Below are positions 7,579 to 19,500 of a stretch of DNA of 56,309 nt, piece after piece. Under the pieces are notes generated by a model. That model saw only the letters and a program-made list of their open reading frames with translations. It searched no databases and was not told the DNA's origin. The stretch comes from an uncultured Chlorobiaceae bacterium (GTDB lineage Bacteria > Bacteroidota > Chlorobiia > Chlorobiales > Chlorobiaceae). A program made the translations under genes and the position numbers. The stretch covers positions 1-56,309 of the forward strand of contig CAIVSG010000122.1 in assembly GCA_903908555.1 (NCBI GenBank), in the 5' to 3' direction. Numbering within the stretch: position 1 is the stretch's first letter; every line of letters begins with the position of its first letter.

Positions 7579-10500
7579 ATGAATTATTCCAAAAAAATAC
7601 ATAACTATTTCAAGATAGTAGCACTTAAGCAACCCGACTCCCCTGCCCTTATAACCGATTACGGTATTGTCACTTATGCCGAACTTGACGCTTCAGCAGA
7701 AAGAGTTGCAATGGAGCTGCAGAGCCGCGGCATTGATTTGCAGGAAGCTGTCGGAGTCCTGACAGAGCGATCTGCCACATTACCCGCGGCTTTTCTCGGA
7801 ATACTCAAGGCTGGAGGTGTCTATGTTCCTATGGTTGCAGACTTGCCTGCAGCCCGCCTCATAAATATTGCCGAACAAGCCGGCATACGTCGATTAATTG
7901 TGCTTGATGGAATAGAACCTGCACCACAGCTTATTGAGGTCGTAACCAGCAACGGCTCTTCCTCACATTCAGACGCGGTTATCCGGCCGGAAATATTGAC
8001 GAAAAATTGTCATGAGATCGTTCCTCATGCTGACGAGAGTTCTGAGTCCGGCAATCTGGCTGCGATTTTGTTTACCTCAGGCTCTACCGGCACACCCAAG
8101 GGCGTTATGATTACGCATGATGCTTGTGTGAATATGGTACTCGGCCATATCGAAGCGCATAACATATCCAGTACGGATCGCATTTTGCTTTCAGCCTCAC
8201 CCGGCTTTATACTCGGTTTTCGTGAACTGTGCCTTCCATTAATGTCAGGTGCAGCCTTTGTGCCGGTAACACGCTTAATAATCGATAAGCCGGAACATCT
8301 GCTTGAGCTTATGGGCAGGCATCTGGTTTCGATTGCCATGTTTACTCCTTCTTATCTGCATCTGTTGCATAGAAAAGTGCCTGAGGGACTTCGTTGTATC
8401 ATCACGTCGGGTGAACGTCCGAATGCAGACGATGCAAGACATTATGCACGATTTGTTGACTATTGGAATATCCACGGCGCAACCGAGGTTTGCGGTACGA
8501 TTTGCATGCATCGTGTCGATACAGAAGGAACGGGGGTGATCCCAAGTGGCAGACCATTCTCTAATACCGCAGTCTATCTCCTCGATAAACTTGGGAATGA
8601 AGTCTCTAACGGTGAGGTCGGTGAACTTCATGTTATTGGTATTGGAGTTTCACCAGGGTATATAAAACAGCCTCTCCTGAATGCTGAGTTTTTTGTTGAA
8701 ACGCCCTTAGGACGGGCTTTTCGCTCACATGACCTCGCCCGATGGAATAGTAAAGGTGAACTTGAGGCGATCGGCCGGGCAGACAATGTGGTCAAAATTT
8801 CCGGCCAATCAGTCTCTCTGGGAGAAATTGAACTGGCCCTGCAACACCACCCTGATGTTAAACGAGCCGCGGTTTTGTTCCAGAATGCAAGGCTTATAGC
8901 CTGTGTTGAGTGTTCTGATCAACAGCAAACAATGGACTGGCGTGTGTTTCTCCAGAGAACATTACCAGCCTACATGATTCCTGCACAGGTTGCTGTCGTG
9001 CCGAAAATCCCGATCAGCTCAGCCGGCAAAATTGACCAAAAGGCCTTAAATGATATTGTAGATTCATTATTCAGTAAAGAACTTCAGTTTGAGGGGAGCA
9101 CACCTCCGAAAGGTGAACTGGAACATGCAATCGCAGGTATCTGGGAAGAGCTGCTTGCTATACGTCCGATCATGCGGGAACACAATTTCTTTGCTGTTGG
9201 AGGAACAAGTCTCATGGCTATTGCCGTAAGTCAACGGTTGAGTTTGTTGGGACATACGATTCCTGTTCAGATGATCCTTACATCACTGACGGTTGAAGCT
9301 TTGGCTATACAAATTGCCGATTTTAAAGAAAACTTCTCCGGCTTAAACGATGATACACCGCCTGAAAATATTGCCACTACGGATCAGGAAGATTTCAGCA
9401 TCGCTTCGGAAATCGGCATATCACCGGCAGCATCCCATATCGTGCGGGTTTTAAGCGTCCGCGGCAGTGTACCTGTACCAGAAATATGGCAATCAGCATG
9501 GTCAAGTCTCATTGATCGACATGCAGCTCTCCGGACAGGATTTTATTCCGATGAAAACAGTGTGCTTCGCTGGCGAACCCTTGAATCCAAGGAGCTTTCC
9601 CTTCATCCATCATTCTTTTTAGACCAGTGCTCATCGGTTGAGGATGCGAGGGAAATTGTGGGTTATTGGGCAAACAAACCTTTTTTACTCTCATCACCTC
9701 CCCTTGTCAGAGCAGGTCTTATAACTATTGATAATCAGAATGAAACTCTTTTCTGGTTTGTTTTCCACCACAGTGTAGTAGACGGAACATCGTCCCGACT
9801 GATCCAGGAAGATTTGCTGGATTTGCTTGCTGGCCGCCCATTACCGCCAGCACCTGACGGAATCGCTCTTGCAAGTTATGCTGAACAACGCTACTTCGCT
9901 TCCGATCGCCTTACCCGCGACCGCAATTTCTGGAAAGCTCGGCTTGACGTCCTTGTAAAACGGGGAAACAGAGCCTTTGATGACTACGTTGCCGAACACC
10001 ATCGCCAAAGGCAGTCATTACCCACCGGAAAAGGCTCCAAACCCCTTTCAGAGCACCTTGATGCATTAACGGTTGATGCGCTTGCCCGTCTGGCGAAAAC
10101 CCAGGGGGTAGGTCTTCATGCATTGTTACTGTCACTTCTTTCGATCGAGATCAGACGAAGAGGCGGACGCGGTGACATCATGGTAGGCAGCGGAATTACG
10201 ATCCGTCCGGCTGGCGGTGAAACGGCAATCGGTCACTTTGTTAACGTTCTTCCCGTTATCCTCTTGCAGGAAGAAGACATGCCGCTCAAAGCACTGCTTC
10301 AAATCACTCAGTCAGCACTCACCGAAACTGTCGATCATGGAGCATATCCTGCAGGTCTTCTTTATAGAGAGTTCAGGCAGAGTTACCCTGAACTTCGGTC
10401 GCAATCACGTACTTCACTCTTTGATATCGCCCTTACCGCTATTCCATCCCGCGTCTGTATAGATCACGAGAGCGGTCTGACCCTCGAACCACGCATACTG

Positions 10501-13500
10501 CCTGGTGAACTTGAAAACCCGGCGGCAGGGCTCGATTTATCGTTCAGCCACGAACCATGCACTGAAAATGGTGGCGGGCTCAATCTTCTTCTTACCTGGA
10601 ACCCTGATGTCTGCACAGAACAAAGTGCACATTCGTGGCTTTCAGCGTTTGCGGAATGGGGACGATGGCTTGCAGAAAAGCCTGAACGTATCGACCAGCC
10701 AATTCCACTATTGCTGCCTGAAGAAAAAGCTCTGCTGGAACAATGGGAGCTAGGAAAAGAGATCCCTCGTCCGAAGAAACGCTGCTTCGAAATATTTGAA
10801 GCAATAGCCGACAACCATCCACACCGGACGGCCATTGTCAGCAAAGAGAGGCTTGAGAGCTTTAAAGAGATCGATGAACGTTCGAATGGGATTGCTCATA
10901 GTCTCATACAGGCGGGTGTCATAAGGGGAACTACGGTTGCCGTGCTCACTTCCGGCCCGGCTGATATCCTTGAAACCGTATTGGGAATATGGAAAGCGGG
11001 TGCAGTCTATCTGCCGCTTCCCGGTGACTATCCTGCAACCCGTCTCTCCATAATGGCAAAAGATGCCGGCGCAGAATTTCTTACACTGCTTGACGGTCTT
11101 ACCATACCTCAACTTCTGGCCGATTCTGTTAAGTCTATTATCCATCCCAAGGAGTGCAAGCCATCCGGCAAGCGCCCTTGCATTGATGGCTCAACGGATG
11201 ATATTGCCTATATCATTTTCACATCAGGAACAACCGGCATCCCTAAGGGGGTTCCAGTAACTCACGCCGCATATATCAACGCCGTTCTCGGAGTGGCTGA
11301 GAGAGTTGTTTTTAAGCCCGAAGATAGGATGTCATTAGTGTCCAGCATAGGCTTTGATGCCTCCCTTTGGGAACTCGGACACTGCTTGCTGAATGGAATC
11401 ACCCTTGTACCTGTATCGCCGCTCATGCGTGAAGACCCCTGGATGCTGAAGCATTACTACGAGGAATTCGGCGTAACAATAGCCTTCCATACTCCCTCAT
11501 ACCTTCGAGTCAGCGAACAGGTGAAGTTTGAGGGATTGCGCATTTTGCTCACTGGCGGTGAAGCCCCAAATCACAACGACTTGAAATATCATGCCGACCG
11601 CAGTGAGTTCTGGAACTTTTACGGACCGACAGAAGCCGCCATTGTTGTTTCAGGAGGACGTGTTGAAATCGATCATGATCAGGATGCTCCCATAACGGTA
11701 GGACGACCTCTGCCGAATGTGCGTATTTCGATTAGGCGTAGTGATGGTTCTCAGGTGCCTCCGGGTGTCGAAGGAGAACTCTGGCTTGGTGGTGTTGGGA
11801 TTTCGCAAGGATATGTGAATCGAGCAGATCTTAGTGCAGAGTGCTTTGTATCGACACCAGATGGCAGTTTCTATCGATCTGGTGACTTTGGACGATGGAC
11901 CGCGGACGGGCAAATAGAAGTTTATGGCCGTATGGATCATCAGATAAAGCTGAATGGTCAACGTGTTGAACTTGGTGAAATTGAGCAGACATTGTGCACT
12001 CATCCGGCAATTCTCAATGCGGTAGTCGTTGTTGAGGAACTTGAAAAAGGCGTAAAGGTCCTCAAGGCGTTTATTCAGCCAAAAGCGGAAGAGCTGCCTG
12101 GAGAAGCTTCGGTTCTGGCATTTCTTGCTGAACGCCTTTCGGCATACATGATTCCCGCCAGCATTATATCGCTCGCAACAATTCCCCTCACACCCTCAGG
12201 AAAAGTAGATCGGGATGCGATTCTCACAATTGCCGGAAAGCAGGATAACACCGTTGTTCGTGAGATGCCTCAAGGCCCGTTTGAGCAGAACATCGCAGGT
12301 ATCTGGAGTGATGTGCTCGGTCAACCTGTTGCCCGCCATGACAACTTCTTTGCGCTCGGGGGAAACAGCCTGCTTGCTGTAACACTGGCACACCGTATCA
12401 CTGAAAGTCTCAATCGAAAAGTTTCAGCTCGCGCTCTTTTTGCTGCTCCGATATTATCTGCTTTTGTCGAACATATAGAGTCCCTCCCTGTTTTTCAGGA
12501 GCCAGAGATCACGGCTCTAACTGATCTGGCATCTGAAGGAGAAAAAGAGTTCTGGACTGCCGAATCTGCAGGATTGGATACTCGTACGTTCACCATTCCT
12601 GTTTGCTTTCTCGTTAACGGGGAGTTCTCGCCAGATCGCTGGCAGAGCGCATGGTCAACCCTTATGGAACGACATGAGGGATTGCGAACTTATTTTGAGG
12701 ATGACGGAAGCGGGGAGTTGAAGCGCCGTGTTGCAAAAGAAATCGACGGCAGACTTGAATTTGCTGCAGTTGAGACTACGCCCGCTGCACTGGCTCACAT
12801 CAGGCAACGTCAGCTCACCTCTCTCTCCATGAGTGTGGCTCCGCTCTGGCGCGCGGGTCTCGTTGAGGCTTGTGATGAAGATAAGCGATTTTTCTGGCTT
12901 GCTCTTCACCACTCTGTTGGAGATGGGCAATCTATCAGTACGCTCAGCGATGAGTTGGCAAACGTGCTGACAGGCGGTGTTCTATCCTCTCCCGGTGGCA
13001 GTGGAATGGTGTTTGCATCCCGTGAACAAACATACTTCGCATCAATAGATGCGAACAACGACCTCTTATATTGGAAAAGCGCTTTACAGGCAATACCTGT
13101 TGCTGCGTTTGAGGAGTGGCCTCTTGATATCGGGCGTTCTTCGAAAATTCCTTCAGGGAATCATCGGCTTGAGCTCCTCCTTGACTCCCGGACAAGTGAA
13201 GGCTTGAGAGCTATCGCCCGCAGCCATAAAACAACACTTCACGCGTTAATACTTTCCCTTCTTGCGCTGGAAGTGAGACGCCGTACGCGGCGTTCCGATA
13301 TAGTCATCGGCACAACTGCATCTGTCAGAGAATCAGCATCAGACTCAAAAATAATCGGTTATGGCGTAAACATGCTTCCCCTGCATCTTAGACCGGGCGC
13401 AGGGCAATGTTTTGGCGACCTTTTGCGTGAGACACAGCATACGCTCTCTGAAGCATTGCAGCATGTCCGGTTACCGTTTTCCCATATCTACCGGGCATTC

Positions 13501-16500
13501 TGGAATGATCATCCGGAAATACGGAACCCTCAGCGCTATCCACTGTTTGACATTGCTGTCACTGAAAACCCCGGTTCAACGGAAGATGAGCTGTCGCGTC
13601 GTTTCACGAGAGCGATGACGGCAACAGAATCTATCAGCTACGAACGCACTGATGCCTCTCCAGGGCAGGATATGGTGCTGATGCATGAAAATTTGCATGG
13701 GGGCGAACTCCTTCTGCAATGGCATGTCAACGCAGCAATATACACTGAGGAGACCGCTCGAATATGGCTCTATGCTCTGAGGGGATGGGCTCGCTGGTTT
13801 GCTGAAGATGCTCTCCGTTCTGCTCAACCCCTGCCTCAGCTCCTGCCGGACGAAGAAAAACTGCTTTTCAATTGGGGGCATGGCGAAACCGTTGAGCGAC
13901 CGCGATTACGCTTTCACGAACTGTTTGAAATGATAGCTGACAGGTCCGCTCAGGCCGACTCCCCTGCTGTCATCACGTGTAATAGCACACTCTCTTACCG
14001 CGATCTTGACAGGGAAGCAAATATCATCGCTCATGCTCTTTTGCTTAAAGGTGTCAAACGCAGAAGCATAGTTGCTGTCCTTACCGGAAGATCGCCCAAT
14101 CTTCCGGCCGCCGTCCTCGGTATCTGGAAAACGGGAGGAATCTTCTTGCCGCTTTCTTCAGACCTTCCGGAGGAACGCAGTGCCTTTATGGCTCTCGATG
14201 CCGGAGCTTCTTTTCTGATAGCTCTTGATGGGGTTCCTCTGCCGGAGCTGCTTGCAGATGGGCTACCCGAAGCATTGCGTCCAGAAAAGTTAGGCGAGTC
14301 GTTCAGAGAGCAGCACGGTACAAGAGCAATCAGTATTGGGGAACCAGACGATACCGCTTACATCCTTTATACTTCAGGCTCGACAGGGAAACCAAAAGGG
14401 ACGCTGATCAGTCACAGGAGCTATGTGAACATGGTCCTCGGTGCTGCAGGAATATTAGGACTTTCCGCTCGGGACCGCTATCTGATGTTCGCATCTCCGT
14501 CGTTTGATGTTTCGCTGTCCGACTTAGGTGTACCACTTTCCTGCGGTGCTGCGATTTGTCAGGCACCCAATGAGATCATTGAGTCACCAAACCGTTTTTA
14601 TCACTTTCTGAGGGAGGGTTCGGTTACCGTTGCCGATATTACGCCGACCTACCTTGCGCTTTTTGAAGAAATAGAACTTCCCTCATCCCTGCGAATTCTT
14701 GTTACCGGCGGCGAACCGCCAGTGCCGGCTGATGTGCAAAGATATGCCCGAAAGCTGAGCTATTTCAATGCCTACGGCCCAACAGAGAATACCATAACAA
14801 GCACTATGGGAGTTCTGGATGGAGAAGAGCGAGGTTTTGTGTCGGCAGGTAAACCGTTACCGAATACCAGTGTTTATATCTGTGACGATCATGGAGATCT
14901 TCTTCCGCCAGGTTTAACCGGAGAGCTATGGCTTGGCGGTATGGGTATCAGTCAGGGTTATCTTAACCGGGCGGAATTGACACAGGCCAGTTTTACAGAG
15001 AGGCCCTGGGGGCATTGCTACAGGACGGGCGATCTTGGGCGCTGGCACACTGATGGGACAATTGAGATTATAGGTCGTATTGATGATCAGGTGAAAATAA
15101 ACGGTATCCGGATTGAACTTGGAGAAATCGAGTATGCGGTGGCGAAGCTCCCTGCAGTATCGCAAGCAGTGGCGTTACTTGTTGAGCAGCCGGGAGTACA
15201 AAAAAGTTTATGGGCATTTGTGCGTCTGAAAACAGGAGCGCAACTCCCTGATACAGCCGGGTGGCAAGAGCAACTGAGGGAGCATCTGCCTTCCCACATG
15301 ATTCCATCCGGTGTGATTCCGGTACCATCAATTCCTTTGGCTGTTTCGGGCAAAGTTGACCGTTCAGCACTTCTTGCCTTTCTGGAACATTGTCCCGTAC
15401 AATCAGGGATGACTCCTCCTCAAAATGAACTTGAGCTTTGCATTGCCGAGGTATGGGCTGCAGTACTCGGGAAAACAACAATTCACAGAAAGGACAATTT
15501 TTTTGCTCTTGGAGGCCATAGCCTGCTTGCTATTGCGGTTGCTCATCAGCTCGAAAAAGCCCTTGGCTGCGAGGTTCCTGCCCGTGAGCTTTTCGCTGAG
15601 CCGACGCTTGCCGGTTTTGCCGAACGAGTTCGGATTGCCCATCTGTCCGAAACAGGCCTTAACCTATCTACAGATCTGGCCACCGAGGGAGAACGAGAGT
15701 TCTGGACCGCTGAACAGGCAGGGCTCGATACGATCGGTTTCAATATTCCATTGAAGCTTTTTGTGCATGGAAATACGCTCCCTCCAGAACAATGGCAAAC
15801 GCTGTGGAATGAGCTGATCAATCGACACGAAGCCCTTCGGACAAGTTTCACGGAAGACGAACCAGGTGTTCTGAGGCGAGTTGTGAGCAAACAACTCAAC
15901 AAAACCCTGGAACTGCAGCTTTTCTCATCAAACAGTGAAGCAGACAGGTATATCGGCACGCAAGTGAGTGAACCCTTTTCGATGAGTACTCCGGGCCTCT
16001 GGCGTGCAGGACTGGCTGAGGTCGAAGGAGGTCAACCGATCTTCTGGTTTGTGATGCATCATGCTGTGGGTGACGGCCTTTCACTCGGCATACTTGTCGA
16101 CGAACTCTCCGCTTTAATCAGAGGGAAAACACTCGCTCCGCCCGCAATCGGATTTGATTATTCTGCAGGTAAAGAAGCTGCATATCTTGAGAGTAAGCGA
16201 GCAGAGAGTGACTCGGCATACTGGCAAGGCGTCGTCGCCGACCTTGTAAAGAGAACTCCTGATGCCCTCGATGAATGGCCTCTTGACAAACCCAGAGCAA
16301 ATGCGCGTTCAGCCACATCCTGCCCCGGCAGCCATTGTTTTCGAACGCGTCTCGACCATGCAACAGCACAAGCGCTGCGTGGATTAGCACAGCGAAACAA
16401 TGCGACGCTCCATGCGCTCATGCTCACCGTGCTCGGTCTTGAAGTGCGGCGCCGAACCAGACGTTCAGGATTTCTGCTTGGCACAGCGGCCTCAACCCGC

Positions 16501-19500
16501 CAGTCGGCAGCCGAAGCTAAAACCATAGGTTACTTTATCAACATGCTTCCTCTTGCATGCCCAGGTGCCGAATCAGACTTGTTCGAGAAATCGGTTCAAG
16601 CCATGCAGCAGAATCTTGCGGAAGCACTTCAACACTCGCTCTACCCTTTTGCCCGCATTTACGGTGATTTCCGACAGCGAGTCACGCATGTGACAACTCC
16701 AAGGCGTTATCCGCTTTTTGACATTGCTGCCACCGAAAACCCTGCCATACATACAAGTTCAGAAACAGGGTTTTATTTTTCCAGCACAGCTCTTCCTGAG
16801 CCTGGAGAGGTAAGCTATGAACTGCGACGCAATGCACCGGCACAGGATCTTGTACTGGTGCACGAAGGAGTGGATGAGGGTGGCATTGTGCTGACATGGT
16901 ATGCCAATGCCGCCATTTATACAGAGGATACCGCTCATACCTGGTTTGATTCTCTTGTAGGCTGGATGCGTTTTCTGGGAGGAACCTCTTACCAAAACGA
17001 GATGCAGCTCCCTCGTCTTCTGCCTGAAGAAGAAGAAGAGCTCGAACTATGGCAGAAGGGCCCACTCCGCTCCTGTGAAGCAGCATCATTTCCTGAACTG
17101 TTTCGACAGATATCCAAATTGCATCCTGATCGTCCGGCAATAGTAACTGATGCAGGAGTTCAAAGCTACGAAACCGTAAACCTTAGAGCCGACGCTTTGG
17201 CCAATGCTCTGCTCAATCTGCGTGTAAAGCGAGGAGAAGCGGTAGGAGTATATACGGAGCGCTCCGCTGCCCTGCCTGAAACTGTCCTCGCAATCTGGAA
17301 AGCAGGGGCATGCTACCTTCCACTGACGGCAGATCTCCCGGCAGAACGACTTGCCTTTATGGCCAAAGATGCAGATCTGCGCATAATCATTGCGCTCGAC
17401 AATCTCTCTTTGCCTCCTGAACTCACCGGCGAACGCTTTATAACCTTAAGACCTGAAGATTTTCTTTGTGATGCAGCTGATGCAGCGGAAATAAACCTGA
17501 CAATTACACCTGACGATACGGCCTATATCCTCTATACATCCGGATCAACCGGTCTTCCAAAGGGAGTTCTCCTGCTTCATAAAGGCCTGCTTAATCTCGG
17601 CCTTGGAGCATCTGAAATCCTTGGGATTACGAGTGACGACAGTTTTCTGTTGAGCTCTTCACCATCATTCGATCTATGGATAAGTGATCTGGCTGCAGCA
17701 TGGTCATCCGGTGCTGCATTGGTGCCAATAAGGCGGGAAGAGATGAACGATATTGCCGGCATGCTTTCTTTGCTCAAGAGGTTCGACGTCACGGTGGCCA
17801 CAATGTCACCATCCTATCTGCGTTTGTTCCAACACTCAGAATTTCCCGGGTTACGCGTTATTATGACGGTCGGCGAGGCTCCTATAGCTGAGGATTCGCG
17901 CTTCTACGCATCAAAACTTGAATACTATAACGGATACGGTCCAACAGAAAATACAGCAGCATCTGCAATAGGTCGTATTTTTCCACATGCAAAGCATATC
18001 TCAGTTGGAACTCCCGTTTCCAATATGGTAATTCACATCGTCGCAGAATCCGGTAAAATCCTGCCACCCGGTGCAACAGGAGAAGTGTGGGTTGCCGGAC
18101 CAGGGCTTGCTGCCGGCTATCTCAACAGGCCTGATCTCACTGCGGATGTTTTTGTAGATTTTAATGGCATTCGTTGCTACCGGACTGGCGATCTTGGCCG
18201 CTGGCTCCGGTCAGGTGAGTTGGAAATTCTCGGGCGTAGAGATTCCCAGGTCAAATTGCGAGGTCAGCGCGTTGAACTTGGCGAAATAGAATATCGTCTT
18301 GCAAGCTATCCGGGTGTCAAACAGTCTGTCGTTATCGTTGAAACACGTCCAGACCACACTCAGGCGCTCCGCTCATTTGTAACCATTGATGCTGAGACAG
18401 CAACGCCAACCCATACAGAGTGGGTACGCCATCTATCAGAAACACTTCCTTCTTTCATGATCCCGCAGTCCATCAACCGGATATCTTCCATACCCCTCAA
18501 TGCCGCCGGCAAAGTTGATAGGCAGGAGCTGCTCAACTCTATTGAAACAATTCCGTCTTCCTCCCTTGCAGATGTCATCGATAAAAACAGCTATTCGCAG
18601 CAAACCGTGCCACAAAGCGCTACAGAAAAGAGAATAGCCGAAATCTGGCAGCAGCAGCTCCATCATGAACTCGTAGCCCGTGAGGATAATTTTTTTGAAA
18701 TCGGGGGCGACAGTCTCCGCGCAATTGCTGTGATAAGCCGACTCCGTCGTGAATTCCAGTGTCATGTAAACAACCTATACGAGCATCCTGTTCTTTCAGA
18801 CTTTGCCCTTTGCTGCCGACCTCGTCCTGACCACTTGCGCACGATTATTGGAAATCTCCATACAGAGTACCTTCATGATCTTGAAATTCAGGCGTCAGTG
18901 GAGAATGATCGCAAAGAAGCGTTGCGTTCTCAACGCATCATCTATGAAAAGCGTCTTCACACTGATCTTGAGCGTGAACTCATCTCTCGCCACTCCTACC
19001 ACCATGTCCTGCTGACCGGGGCTGCCGGTTATCTTGGAAGCTACCTTTTGCGTGAACTTCTTGCCGACCAGAGAACCACCGTAACTGCTCTGGTTCGCAG
19101 CAGCGACAATCAATCGGCACGCTCAAAGCTCGGCCATGTATTGTCAGGATACTTTGGGGCCGAGGCAGGCACACTCTTAGGCGATAACTCACGCCTGAAT
19201 GTTTTGGCCGGTGACCTCCGAGATCCGGAACTTCTTCTTTCCCACTACGATTATAGCGAGCTCTCTGTTACAGTGGATGCCATTTATCACTGTGCTGCCA
19301 ATGTAAATCATATAGGCCTCTACCGTGATTTCCTTGCTGACAACGTCGATGCTACACGCAACCTTATAACACTGGCAGCACGTCGCAAGCCTGCGCCTTC
19401 TGACATTCACTTTGTCTCCACCATGTCGGTATGCGGCACTGCATTGCAAAACGAATTCAGACTCTTTACCGAGTATGACTTTGTTCCTGTATCACAGGAC

